A stretch of 17,998 bases of DNA from Spirochaetota bacterium (lineage in GTDB: Bacteria > Spirochaetota > UBA4802 > UB4802), in NCBI GenBank assembly GCA_018399855.1, contig JAGYNX010000012.1, forward strand, positions 1 through 17,998, given 5' to 3'. The position numbers and the translations under genes are program-made. Position 1 is the stretch's first letter; every line of letters begins with the position of its first letter. The notes beneath the pieces were generated by a model. The model was not told where the DNA came from. It did no database searches and saw only the letters and a list, made by a program, of their open reading frames with translations. This document shows positions 1 to 7,624 of the stretch, piece by piece.

Positions 1-434
1 TCAACTGGTGGAAACCGGAATACGAAGGATCTTTTAAAGAGGCAATGAATCCTGATCGTTCGGTAGCATCAAGGGGAACCGTGGTCAAATGTACGTTTTG
101 CGACCATATCTGGAAAAAAGAACGTGACAAGGCTATCGCTAATGGAGTGACAGACATTAATGCAGTTACCTACACACCTGCATGCGTAGCTGCTTGTCCA
201 ACAGGAGCAATGGTTTTCGGTGATTTAAACGATCCAGACTCAGAAGTATCCCGTTTATCAAAAAGTGACCGGGCTATCAGGCTCTTACATCCGATTGACA
301 AGCTTCGCGAAACTGATCCGGAATTGTACAAGAAGAGAATTTCAATGAAAAATTATCCTAATCCGAAGGTCTATTACCTGACAAGCCAGAAATGGCTGAA
401 GGAAATGATCGGCGGGTATACACACTCTTCATAA
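1..434 (+). CDS. 4Fe-4S ferredoxin-type electron-transfer subunit (5' truncated)
   Basis: This is the C-terminal part of an iron-sulfur subunit of a membrane-bound oxidoreductase (DmsB/NrfC/HybA/QrcC-like). The frame is open from base 3, before the first internal ATG at 45, so the true start lies outside the window. About 143 residues are visible. They contain a C-x2-C-x27-C-x3-C-P cluster (CTFC ... CVAACP), followed by the VFGDLNDP segment and a late KVYYL motif, both typical of this subunit family. Such proteins pass electrons between a catalytic subunit and a quinone-reactive membrane subunit. The NrfD-type gene follows after 18 bases, so the two are almost certainly co-transcribed and form one complex. 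The catalytic subunit would lie upstream, so the substrate cannot be told from this window. Confidence 0.88.
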   Translation, partial: NWWKPEYEGSFKEAMNPDRSVASRGTVVKCTFCDHIWKKERDKAIANGVTDINAVTYTPACVAACPTGAMVFGDLNDPDSEVSRLSKSDRAIRLLHPIDKLRETDPELYKKRISMKNYPNPKVYYLTSQKWLKEMIGGYTHSS

Positions 435-452
435 TAAAAAAAGGAGATCATC

Positions 453-1706
453 GTGAGCAAAGCAATAGATTTTTTATTAAACGAATGGAACAGTTATTCC
501 AGGAACATACAGATTACAATCTACGTGCTCCTGGGTTTCACAGCCCTGTTCGCTATTTTTGGTATCCAGATACTATTCTGGGGTCTTGGATATACCAATA
601 TGAACAATATTTTCAACATGGGACTGTGGATTCTCGGTGACATGGGGTACGTGGCACTGGGCGGCGGCGCATTCTTTACGGGATTCATGTTGTACATATT
701 CCGTGTTGACAAACTGCAGCCGCTTATTAACTCAACTGTACTCATCGGGTTTATGTGCTACCTTTTCACCTTTGTGCTACTTGTGTTTGAAATTGGACAG
801 CCTCTCAGGGCATGGTTTGGTTGGGCATACCCTAACTGGGGCAGCCATCTAATGCCACAGTCAATGCTGACAGAAGTTATCTGGTGTCTAACCTTTTACT
901 TTATGATCCTCTTCATCGAACTTTTCCCGATAATTCTGTCACACAAAGTACTGGATAAAATTCCAGCACTGCACTATATCGGTCATTACCTGCATAAACT
1001 CATGTGGATAATGGCAGCTGTTGGTACATTCCTGTCTTTTTTCCACCAGGGATCACTTGGCGGTGGAATGTGGGACATCATGTATGCAAAGTCAGCATGG
1101 TTCAGACCGCATCACCTGTACTTTTTCGTGGCAATTGTCGCGGCAACAGCTGGCGGAACATGCCTTATGATGCTCATACCCAGGATAGCCCAGTGGGTAC
1201 AGAAGAAAGAACTTATACCCAAAGAATCTTTCATGAAACTTGCACAAATATCCGGAACCATGTTCATCTTCTATTTTTTAATAAGGGTATTCGACATTTA
1301 TACACAATGGACCATTGCGTTACCATTATTCGACAGATCGTTCACGGATATAATGAGCGGCAGCATGTATGGCTGGTGGGTACTTGTAATAGAATTTGCA
1401 TTCACAATAAGTGCTATTGTTATCCTGAACTTCAAAAAATTTCGTGAGAATGACAGGTTATTTACTGCTGGTATTATCAGTGGTGTAATGGCTATCTTAA
1501 TGATGAAATTCAGGGTCATCATGCACGGGTATTCTGTTCCTAATTTCCCATGGAAACCATATATGACATACAGTCCTTCAATACAGGAATGGGCATTGCT
1601 GCTTGGGTCAATTGCTATTATGGTGCTTGTCTACATGTGGTTTGCAAAGTATATACCAATGTTTATCCAGGATGAAGAACACCACGACGTACAGCATTCC
1701 CAGTAG
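453..1706 (+). CDS. NrfD/PsrC/HybB-type quinone-interacting membrane subunit
   Basis: A 417-residue polytopic membrane protein. I count ten hydrophobic segments, at about residues 20-48, 64-83, 90-115, 137-162, 181-204, 220-245, 260-283, 309-328, 337-361 and 381-405. That fits the ten-helix HybB/QrcD/ActC branch of the NrfD family rather than eight-helix PsrC. The start is GTG at 453, chosen because AAGGAGAT lies 4 bases upstream and no better start is near. The family exchanges electrons between menaquinone or ubiquinone and an iron-sulfur partner, here the preceding gene. The iron-sulfur then NrfD order at the end of an operon is seen in Qrc, Hmc and hydrogenase-2-like complexes. The sequence alone does not decide which applies. 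A strong terminator follows. Confidence 0.9.
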   Translation: MSKAIDFLLNEWNSYSRNIQITIYVLLGFTALFAIFGIQILFWGLGYTNMNNIFNMGLWILGDMGYVALGGGAFFTGFMLYIFRVDKLQPLINSTVLIGFMCYLFTFVLLVFEIGQPLRAWFGWAYPNWGSHLMPQSMLTEVIWCLTFYFMILFIELFPIILSHKVLDKIPALHYIGHYLHKLMWIMAAVGTFLSFFHQGSLGGGMWDIMYAKSAWFRPHHLYFFVAIVAATAGGTCLMMLIPRIAQWVQKKELIPKESFMKLAQISGTMFIFYFLIRVFDIYTQWTIALPLFDRSFTDIMSGSMYGWWVLVIEFAFTISAIVILNFKKFRENDRLFTAGIISGVMAILMMKFRVIMHGYSVPNFPWKPYMTYSPSIQEWALLLGSIAIMVLVYMWFAKYIPMFIQDEEHHDVQHSQ

Positions 1707-1734
1707 ATAATCATGTAAACAGCTAAGAATACAA

Positions 1735-1766
1735 AACCGGGACTTCCTTGAAGTTCCGGTTTTTTT
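1735..1766 (+). terminator. Rho-independent terminator after the NrfD-type gene
   Basis: A 12-bp stem (AACCGGGACTTC pairing with GAAGTTCCGGTT, with one G-T wobble) has a 3-base CTT loop and is followed by TTTTTTT. It lies 28 bases after the NrfD stop. AAAA precedes the stem on the plus strand, so it may also serve the converging folD gene, although its minus-strand U-run is short. Confidence 0.9.
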
Positions 1767-1793
1767 ATTCCTGTCATTCCTGCGTTAATACAG

Positions 1794-2684
1794 TTATGCA
1801 ATGTTATTGTGCTGTTTGAATGCTTTCAACGTATTCTTCAGTAACATAACCCGTGTCATTGGCCCTACTCCACCCGGTACAGGAGTAATGGCAGATGCTT
1901 TTTCAGCGACGTCCTCGTACCGTACGTCACCAATAAGCTTTTTCTTCCCTTCGTTTACAGGATCATCAATTCTGTTTATACCCACGTCAATCACTACCAC
2001 ACCTTCTTTGACCATTTCACCGCTAACCACTTCTGGTCTGCCTGCTGCCACAACCAGTATATCTGCCTGCCTGGTATAATATGAAATATCAGGAGCTGCC
2101 GTATGGCATATGGTGACAATACAATTCGCTCGCTGGTTTTTCTGTACCATCAGATTGGCCATTGGCTTACCAACTATATTACTTCTTCCAACGATCACAA
2201 GATGTTTACCTTTCAGGTCAGATACATGTCGGTTTATCAACTCCTGACATCCATAGGGTGTGCAGGGATAAAAAGTATCCTCGTCTCCAGTAACCAGTTT
2301 GCCAACATTTACAGGGTGAAACCCATCCACATCTTTTTTGGGGTCCAGGGTATTCAGTATCAACGACTCGTTTATATGCGCGGGCAGGGGCAGCTGAACA
2401 AGTATACCGTCAACGTCATCCCTTCCGTTCAACTCTTTCACCAGTTTTAGCAATTCCTCCTGCGTAGTTTCTTCAGGAAGAGTATATTGAAAGGATTCTA
2501 TTCCTACCTGTTCGCAATCTCGACCTTTCATTCGAACATACACCTGTGATGCCGGATCTTCACCTACCAGGACAACAGCCAACCCTGGTTGTTTGTCATG
2601 TTTTTTTTTCAGTAGATCAACTTCCCGGGCAATCTCATTCTTGATTTCTTCAGCTACCTTTTTTCCGTCAATTACATCTGTCAT
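1794..2684 (-). CDS. folD: Methylenetetrahydrofolate dehydrogenase / methenyltetrahydrofolate cyclohydrolase
   Basis: FolD interconverts 5,10-methylene-THF and 10-formyl-THF in the cytoplasm and feeds purine and formyl-Met synthesis. At 296 residues the length is normal. Visible signatures are GEDPASQVYVRMK with the catalytic Tyr49 and Lys53, VDGILVQLPLP near residues 91-101, DVDGFHP at 118-124 with the substrate-contacting Asp, PCTPYG near 140, the Rossmann segment VGRSNIVGKPMANLM at about 165-179, and TPVPGGVGPMTRVMLL near the C-terminus. The start ATG is preceded by TTGAGGATTG, an acceptable ribosome-binding site. The gene lies 91 bases downstream of the archease gene and has a possible promoter of its own in that gap. 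It converges on the redox operon. Confidence 0.97.
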   Translation of the reverse strand: MTDVIDGKKVAEEIKNEIAREVDLLKKKHDKQPGLAVVLVGEDPASQVYVRMKGRDCEQVGIESFQYTLPEETTQEELLKLVKELNGRDDVDGILVQLPLPAHINESLILNTLDPKKDVDGFHPVNVGKLVTGDEDTFYPCTPYGCQELINRHVSDLKGKHLVIVGRSNIVGKPMANLMVQKNQRANCIVTICHTAAPDISYYTRQADILVVAAGRPEVVSGEMVKEGVVVIDVGINRIDDPVNEGKKKLIGDVRYEDVAEKASAITPVPGGVGPMTRVMLLKNTLKAFKQHNNIA

Positions 2685-2729
2685 AAATCAATCCTCAACA
2701 TTTTCAAACATTTATATAATAATAAAAAA

Positions 2730-2758
2730 AGAATTTAAGGGAATTTACATACTGTCAA
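2730..2758 (-). promoter_or_regulatory. Candidate sigma-70-type promoter for folD
   Basis: On the minus strand a perfect TTGACA (2753-2758) is followed, 17 bases later, by AATTCT (2730-2735), a weak -10 with three consensus bases. The surrounding stretch is AT-rich. The site lies in the 91-base gap between archease and folD, so folD may be transcribed separately or as the tail of the rtcB operon. The call rests on pattern only. Confidence 0.35.
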
Positions 2759-2775
2759 CGATAATTGTTCTAAAC

Positions 2776-3204
2776 TTATACGTCAAGAATCATAAAAGAG
2801 CTCAATCCCTCATTATCCTGGATCACACTCAATTTATGCATGGTAGCAGCCTTCACATCAACAATAAAAGAACATTTTTTACCTATACGTTCTCCTTTCA
2901 TTAATGCAACAAGATATAATATGCCATCTTGTCTTTCAATCTTCATATTAACTGGTAGAAACAGCAGGTTGTTAACGTCCTTCTGGTAAACAAGTTCATT
3001 CATAAAATCCAACAATAAAAGGTCAGGTTCTTCTGCCTGCACCTGTAATATCTTTTCCACATTTTTTTTTATAGCATCAGCGTCATCCAATATAATGGCA
3101 GCAAATGCTTCAGAATTAAACATGAAAAGATCTTCAAGCGTTTCTGCTTTACATTTAACGGCCACATCTGCAAATGTTCCATCATCCAGCAATTCATATC
3201 CCAT
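2776..3204 (-). CDS. Archease, activator of the RNA ligase RtcB
   Basis: A 142-residue protein of the archease family. It promotes guanylylation and multiple turnover of RtcB in tRNA splicing and RNA repair. Supporting features are the N-terminal YELLDDGTFADVAV (family form roughly YE..DHTADV, with the metal-binding Asp kept as Asp13), the segment DLLLLDFMNELVYQKDVNNLLF (family pattern LL..WLNELLYL.D), VDVKAATMHKLSV (family EVKAVTYHDL) and the C-terminal ILDV with the second metal-binding Asp at 141. The His of the family HTAD motif is not present here, where the sequence reads GTFAD. The gene begins 11 bases after the rtcB stop, with AAGGA upstream of its ATG, so the two are co-transcribed. 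That context strongly supports the family call. Confidence 0.93.
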   Translation of the reverse strand: MGYELLDDGTFADVAVKCKAETLEDLFMFNSEAFAAIILDDADAIKKNVEKILQVQAEEPDLLLLDFMNELVYQKDVNNLLFLPVNMKIERQDGILYLVALMKGERIGKKCSFIVDVKAATMHKLSVIQDNEGLSSFMILDV

Positions 3205-3215
3205 ATAAAAATTCC

Positions 3216-4667
3216 TTAGCCCTTTATCGTTCCCAGTGGCACAAGCCTGGCCACATTACTGCTTAATCCAGCTGATTCGGTTGTTTTAATCACTTCATCA
3301 ATATTCTTATATGCTCCACCAGCCTCCTCAGCCAACCCGGAATATGAACCTGTTCGAACATGTATACCCTTAGATTCCAATTTCACCAGCAAATCTCGCC
3401 CCTGAAAACTTTTTTTTGCCTGTTTCCTGGACATTACCCGTCCACTTCCATGAACAGAGCTGTAAAATGCGCTGTTTTCTTCTTTGCCAAGCATAACGTA
3501 GGAGCCTGTCTCCATGCTCCCTCCAATTAATACTGGCTGCCCTAATTTCGCGTACGCATCGGGTATTTCTTTCATACCCTTCGAAAATGCCCTTGTAGCT
3601 CCCTTTCTGTGCACAATAAGTTTTTTCTTTTTCCCATCTACTACATGTTCTTCTAGTTTTGCCGTATTATGGCACACGTCATACACCTGGTTGAACCCAA
3701 TCTCAGCCGGGCTTTTTCTCAGAACATCACAGAACACTTCACGAACCCTGTGTAATATGAGTTGCCTGTTCAGAAATGCAATATTGATAGCACAGTTCAT
3801 GGCACCAAAATAGCCACGTCCTTCTTCTGAATCAAAAGGCGCGCAAGACAGTTCCCTGTCTGGTATATCGATTTTATATTTTGAGTTGACCACAGACGCG
3901 AATTTTCGAAGATAATCAGTAGCAACCTGGTGACCGAATCCCCTGCTTCCACAATGAATCATGCAAACTACTTGCCCCTTTCCCTTTAATCCAAGGACAT
4001 CAGCAGCATCCCGGTTGAAGATATTTTTATCTTCCACAACCTGTAGTTCAAGATAATGATTACCAGACCCCAATGATCCCAGCTGTTTTCTCCCCCTGTC
4101 TCGTGCTTTCTGAGAAACTGATGCTGGTTCTGCCCCCTGTATGCACCCCTTCTCTTCACACATAACCAGGTCTTCAGGTTCACCATAACCATTAGCCACA
4201 GCCCAGGCTGCTCCTTTTACCATGGCTTCATCAAATTTTTGATCGGCAAGTGACACAATTCCAGAGCCACCGATGCCTGAAGGTATCTTTGAATACAGAG
4301 CGTCCATCAACTTTTTCATGTGCGGCTTAATATCATCTTTTGTAAGATTTGTAACTGCCAGTCGTACACCACAGTTAATATCAAATCCAATACCACCCGG
4401 TGAGATAACCCCGTTTGCGATATCGATGGCGGCTACTCCTCCTATGGGAAAACCGTAACCTGAATGACCATCCGGCATACAAAATGCGTATTCCTGAATA
4501 CCGGGAAGCATCGCTACATTGGTTATCTGCTGCATAACCGCATCATCCATATCCTGCAATAGTTCAGCAGATGCGTATATTCGTGCAGGAACACGCATTC
4601 CCCTGGCCGTTTCTACTGGTATTTCATATAGATTGCTATTAACCTGTTTCAGGTATTCATATTTCAT
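3216..4667 (-). CDS. rtcB: RNA-splicing ligase RtcB (3'-phosphate/5'-OH RNA ligase)
   Basis: RtcB joins RNA 2',3'-cyclic phosphate or 3'-phosphate ends to 5'-OH ends using GTP and Mn2+. From the ATG at 4667 the protein has 483 residues, the usual length. A longer open frame reaches 4730, but those 21 extra residues do not resemble the family and the homologous sequence begins at MKYEYL. Catalytic features in order: CMPDGHSGYGFPIGG at 63-77, GGIGFDINCGVRL with metal-binding Asp96 and Cys99, GSGNHYLE with His204, MIHCGSRGFGHQ with His238, VCHNTAKLE with His333, VHRKGATRAF near 352-361, SSVHGSGRVMSR with the guanylylated His406, and the C-terminal GTIKG with Lys482. All key residues are intact. 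Archease follows in the same transcript. No rtcA or rtcR homologue is in the window. Confidence 0.98.
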   Translation of the reverse strand: MKYEYLKQVNSNLYEIPVETARGMRVPARIYASAELLQDMDDAVMQQITNVAMLPGIQEYAFCMPDGHSGYGFPIGGVAAIDIANGVISPGGIGFDINCGVRLAVTNLTKDDIKPHMKKLMDALYSKIPSGIGGSGIVSLADQKFDEAMVKGAAWAVANGYGEPEDLVMCEEKGCIQGAEPASVSQKARDRGRKQLGSLGSGNHYLELQVVEDKNIFNRDAADVLGLKGKGQVVCMIHCGSRGFGHQVATDYLRKFASVVNSKYKIDIPDRELSCAPFDSEEGRGYFGAMNCAINIAFLNRQLILHRVREVFCDVLRKSPAEIGFNQVYDVCHNTAKLEEHVVDGKKKKLIVHRKGATRAFSKGMKEIPDAYAKLGQPVLIGGSMETGSYVMLGKEENSAFYSSVHGSGRVMSRKQAKKSFQGRDLLVKLESKGIHVRTGSYSGLAEEAGGAYKNIDEVIKTTESAGLSSNVARLVPLGTIKG

Positions 4668-4730
4668 AACGATATCCAGTTGCCACCCGTGCTTAATGAT
4701 AATGGTATACAATAGAATAGTAGTATGCAA

Positions 4731-4742
4731 GCATCATGATGC
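4731..4742. promoter_or_regulatory. Perfect 12-bp palindrome upstream of rtcB
   Basis: GCATCATGATGC lies 64 bases upstream of the rtcB start. It sits inside TTGCATCATGATGCTTGCAT on the minus strand, where TTGCAT occurs twice, 14 bases apart. It could be an operator or part of a promoter region, since the bactofilin terminator just before it implies that rtcB starts its own transcript. No convincing -10 was found. Confidence 0.25.
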
Positions 4743-4774
4743 AAAAAAGGGTGACTATCTCATAGCCACCCTTT
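4743..4774 (-). terminator. Rho-independent terminator after the bactofilin gene
   Basis: On the minus strand a 13-bp stem (AAAGGGTGGCTAT against ATAGTCACCCTTT, one wobble pair) has a 3-base GAG loop and runs into TTTTTT. It lies 26 bases after the bactofilin stop and separates the large upstream operon from rtcB-archease. Confidence 0.92.
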
Positions 4775-4799
4775 CTATAATTAAATAATTTCCAATAAT

Positions 4800-5219
4800 T
4801 CAGGCTGATGCCGGTTCCTCTTTGCTCTGTTCTTTTTTTCTTGGTTTTTCACCAGGTCTTATCATTTCACATTTACCTTCAAACACTACTCCATCAGCAA
4901 TAATTAACTTTGATGTCCTTATATTTCCATACAGCTTTCCTTCTTTATGAATTTCAAGTTTATCGGTAGCTTCAACATTGCCATATACAGTTCCCTTGAC
5001 AATAACCGTTTTCACCTTGATATTCGCTCGAACGTCAGCTTTTTCTCCAATTACGAGAAAATCACCATCCTTGATTTCTCCTTCGAATTTTCCGTTTATT
5101 TGCAAGGATTTGTCAAATGCAAGATCTCCGTTAAATTCGGTATCTTTACCGAATACGGTTGCTATCATTCCAATTTCATATACTGGATTTTTATTAACCT
5201 GTATTATCTTTTTAGCCAT
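4800..5219 (-). CDS. Bactofilin family polymer-forming cytoskeletal protein
   Basis: A 139-residue protein of the bactofilin (DUF583) family, which forms nucleotide-independent filaments, often at the membrane, and helps place cell-wall or envelope machinery. The core at about residues 24-118 is a run of short beta-helix turns with repeating hydrophobic and glycine positions (FNGDLAFDKSLQINGKFEG, DFLVIGEKADVRANI, TVIVKGTVYGNVEATDKLEI, GKLYGNIRTSKLIIADG). The 17-residue N-terminal tail and the Lys/Glu-rich C-terminal tail (PRKKEQSKEEPASA) are likely unstructured. The start is supported by AGGGTG about ten bases upstream. It is the last gene of its operon, 44 bases after the small TPR gene. Confidence 0.93.
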   Translation of the reverse strand: MAKKIIQVNKNPVYEIGMIATVFGKDTEFNGDLAFDKSLQINGKFEGEIKDGDFLVIGEKADVRANIKVKTVIVKGTVYGNVEATDKLEIHKEGKLYGNIRTSKLIIADGVVFEGKCEMIRPGEKPRKKEQSKEEPASA

Positions 5220-5263
5220 GGTATTACTACACCCTGTACATTATAAGTTTTTCTGCCAATAAA

Positions 5264-5485
5264 TTACTTTGTCTTCATAGTGAACACGCCATCCCAGTCA
5301 TCCGCTGGTGGGTTTTCCCTGTACTGCCTTGACCTTTCAATATACACACGCGAGGGACCATCTTTAGGGTCAATGTTTAGTGCCATCTCGAATGATTTTA
5401 TGGCTTCATCCCACTTGCGTTGTTTATACGCGGTAAGCCCAAGGTTGTAGTATTTCAATACATCTTCTTTTCCTTTTGTAATCAT
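5264..5485 (-). CDS. Small TPR protein with C-terminal DWDGVF motif
   Basis: A 73-residue protein starting at ATG 5485, chosen because GGAGG lies 4 bases upstream. The open frame extends to TTG/ATG codons at 5509/5506 without such a site. Residues 8-41 form one tetratricopeptide unit (YNLGLTAYKQRKWDEAIKSF, ALNIDP). The tail (KDGPSRVYIERSRQYRENPP, then DDWDGVFTMKTK) matches a module I recognise from the C-terminal end of CHASE2/adenylate-cyclase-type proteins of spirochaetes and deltaproteobacteria. Here it stands alone, as a probable protein-protein adaptor. It lies 43 bases after the polyprenyl synthase stop and before bactofilin, probably in one operon. Its partner is unknown. Confidence 0.85.
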   Translation of the reverse strand: MITKGKEDVLKYYNLGLTAYKQRKWDEAIKSFEMALNIDPKDGPSRVYIERSRQYRENPPADDWDGVFTMKTK

Positions 5486-5528
5486 GTGGCCTCCATATTT
5501 CAACATCAATTAAACACATGATACCTGT

Positions 5529-6512
5529 TTAAAAATTTCTTGCCAATAAAAATATTGCCAGATCTTTCATTGCCTTTTTACATTCTGATTCTGGAAACCT
5601 GTCAATGTAATCCACAGATTTAGTAATGTACTCTTTTGCCACACCAACACAATAATCAATTGTATCCGTTTTATTTACCATTTTAATAACATATTCCCAT
5701 TTCTCTTTATCAGGTTCCCTCGTATAATCCCTGATCAGCCGGGCATCTTTACTATCTACCACATCAATGAGATGAAGCAGCGGCAGGGTTATCTTACCGT
5801 TAATAAAATCATTTCCCGTGTCCTTTCCTGATATAGTGTTATCTACGTAATCGATAGTGTCATCAATTATCTGGAATGCATAACCAAGGTTCAGACCACT
5901 CTTGAACATAATATCTAACTCTGGCTCATCCATCCCACTCAGTACACCACCAAGCTTCGCGCAGGCCCCCATGAACCGGGCTGTCTTCATTTCAATAATC
6001 TCGTAATAATGCTTCATGGATATATTATCGATATTCGAATATTCAATCTGGTACAATTCACCTTTTACCATGTTCAACGTCGCATCAACCATGATCGGGA
6101 AAAGGTCAATCCTGTTGTTGCTTACTGCCATCTCAAGAGCCCTGGTATACATGAAATCCCCAACCAGTACCGCTACCTTGCTTCCATACTTCTTTGATAC
6201 AGTGGCCTGACCACGTCTCATATCTGATTTATCAATAATATCATCATGAACAAGCGATGCGGCATGTATTATCTCTGCTGCTGACGCTATATCTACGATA
6301 TCATCCGGAATCGAATTCTTCAACCCACTGGATAGAATTATCAGGGAGGCCCTGATTTTCTTTCCAGTTTTCCTGAATGTATGCCATGAACCTTTATCCA
6401 AAAGCCCAATACCTGTTTCAAGTTTGCTTTTTATTACAACATCAACCTGCTCCAGGTATGGTCCAATACATTTCAGGATGTCTTTTAAATCAGCATAATT
6501 ATGAGCCCGCAT
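5529..6512 (-). CDS. Polyprenyl diphosphate synthase (trans-isoprenyl, long-chain)
   Basis: It elongates allylic diphosphates with isopentenyl diphosphate, giving the side chain of quinones. I place the start at ATG 6512, giving 327 residues. A GAGG lies 5 bases upstream, and this start is 10 bases beyond the STAS stop. The open frame reaches 6581 but would overlap the STAS gene by 59 bases. Signatures: GKKIRASLI at 50-58, the first Asp-rich motif DDIID at 90-94 followed by MRRGQ, KTARFMG near 176-182, and the second Asp-rich motif QIIDDTIDY with Asp217, Asp218 and Asp221. Residues just before the first motif are small (AASLVH), which in this family favours long products of the hepta- to octaprenyl type. 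The exact chain length is inferred. Confidence 0.94.
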   Translation of the reverse strand: MRAHNYADLKDILKCIGPYLEQVDVVIKSKLETGIGLLDKGSWHTFRKTGKKIRASLIILSSGLKNSIPDDIVDIASAAEIIHAASLVHDDIIDKSDMRRGQATVSKKYGSKVAVLVGDFMYTRALEMAVSNNRIDLFPIMVDATLNMVKGELYQIEYSNIDNISMKHYYEIIEMKTARFMGACAKLGGVLSGMDEPELDIMFKSGLNLGYAFQIIDDTIDYVDNTISGKDTGNDFINGKITLPLLHLIDVVDSKDARLIRDYTREPDKEKWEYVIKMVNKTDTIDYCVGVAKEYITKSVDYIDRFPESECKKAMKDLAIFLLARNF

Positions 6513-6522
6513 GACATCCTCA

Positions 6523-6852
6523 TTAATCAAAAGCGTTAATACATTCCCGTTGAGATTCAAATATTTCAAAAACCTTGTCAAGCATAGTTGTCTGGAAAAG
6601 CTTTAACAAATTATCATTTGCAATTACAAGTTTAATATCGCCATCTTCATCTTTAAGTTTTCGCTTAATTGCCACGATTACACCCAGCGCGGAACTGCAG
6701 ATATGTTTTACATCCATCATATCAATACATATATTGTATTTCTCTTCATCAATACAATTCTGCAATACTGACTCCAGTTCCTCGGACATATCCTGATCAA
6801 TTCTTCCTTCAAGAACAATTAGCTCATAATTCCCTTCAGATAGAATCTTCAT
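6523..6852 (-). CDS. STAS-domain anti-sigma factor antagonist-like protein
   Basis: A 109-residue single-domain STAS protein of the SpoIIAA/RsbV type. Such proteins are phosphorylated on a conserved Ser by a partner kinase and so release or hold an anti-sigma factor or another signalling partner. The domain runs from LIVLEGRIDQDMSEELESVL to the end. The phospho-acceptor loop reads HICSSALGVIVAIKR, making Ser54 the probable site. IKLVIANDNLLKLFQTTMLDKVFEIF is the usual second half. The start has GGGAGAG a few bases upstream. No cognate kinase, phosphatase or sigma factor lies in the window, and its place next to a prenyl synthase is not explained by known function. It begins 58 bases after comF. 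Confidence 0.9.
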   Translation of the reverse strand: MKILSEGNYELIVLEGRIDQDMSEELESVLQNCIDEEKYNICIDMMDVKHICSSALGVIVAIKRKLKDEDGDIKLVIANDNLLKLFQTTMLDKVFEIFESQRECINAFD

Positions 6853-6910
6853 TCCACTCTCCCGGTAACGTTAATATAATTCGAATACAATTAATACACC
6901 TTTTGAAATA

Positions 6911-7624
6911 TTATTCAATCTTTTTTCGTGGTGTATCTCCCATCACTATCGCGTATACTTTATCAGCTCCATTGCTTTTCAGCACCCTTGCACATTCATT
7001 TAAAGTTGCGCCGGTTGTATATACGTCATCGACCAGCAAAAGGTTTTTCCCTTTAATAACTGCATTATCAGGTTTTATGCTGAATCTGCCAAGTACATTT
7101 ATAAACCGTTCATTAATTTGTAATGATTTTTGAATCATAGAATAGCTTTTTTCATTCAAAACATTCATGCATGGAATTGCAGAAGCCTTACTGATATTGT
7201 TGCTTAATAATTCTGATTGATTAAAACCACGCTTAACTTTTTTTGATCTCTTCATTGGTACCGGAACAATACCATCTATTTCCCATCCTTTTATACATAT
7301 TATCTCATTCATAATATTAGAAATTGCCGGTACAAGGGATATCATTCTATCATATTTTATTGACTGAATCACCTTTTCCATAACGTCAGTATATGGATGA
7401 ATTGATACACATCCATTCAAATACCATTCACGATTACCCATCGAATGACTACCTGGTTCATCTTCCTGGATAATGTTGGAGTACACGTTTTTTCCTGTCA
7501 GTTCTGAAAGACATAATTTGCAAATACCATTGTCAGCATGAGATATTAAGTTCTCACACCAGCAACATCTTACCGGGTTTAGCAGATCCATGATACCTGT
7601 ATTCAGCAATTTCAACACCATCAT
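6911..7624 (-). CDS. ComF-family phosphoribosyltransferase-like protein
   Basis: A 237-residue ComF/GntX-type protein, a family linked to DNA uptake or use and built on a phosphoribosyltransferase fold. The N-terminal zinc-finger-like part has CCWC at 20-23 and CKLC at 35-38. The middle carries IVPVPMKRSKKVKRGFNQSE with the family RGFNQ motif near 132-136. The PRPP-binding loop LLLVDDVYTTGATL lies at about 195-208. The ATG directly follows the queC TGA with no spacer, so translation is probably coupled. A second ATG follows at once, so the start is uncertain by one codon. In many bacteria the gene is needed for competence, but no other competence gene is present here. Confidence 0.9.
   Translation of the reverse strand: MMVLKLLNTGIMDLLNPVRCCWCENLISHADNGICKLCLSELTGKNVYSNIIQEDEPGSHSMGNREWYLNGCVSIHPYTDVMEKVIQSIKYDRMISLVPAISNIMNEIICIKGWEIDGIVPVPMKRSKKVKRGFNQSELLSNNISKASAIPCMNVLNEKSYSMIQKSLQINERFINVLGRFSIKPDNAVIKGKNLLLVDDVYTTGATLNECARVLKSNGADKVYAIVMGDTPRKKIE

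Noticed and set aside
2103..2450. Plus-strand open frame opposite folD
   Set aside because: It is a shadow of folD with no family resemblance. Similar shadows opposite rtcB, mreB, mreC and the acidic protein were also set aside.
4668..4730. N-terminal extension of RtcB by 21 codons
   Set aside because: The extra residues do not resemble the family, which begins at about MKYEYL, and the ATG at 4667 gives the normal length.
6513..6581. Longer start for the polyprenyl synthase
   Set aside because: It would overlap the STAS gene by 59 bases. ATG 6512 has a good ribosome-binding site and gives the usual length.
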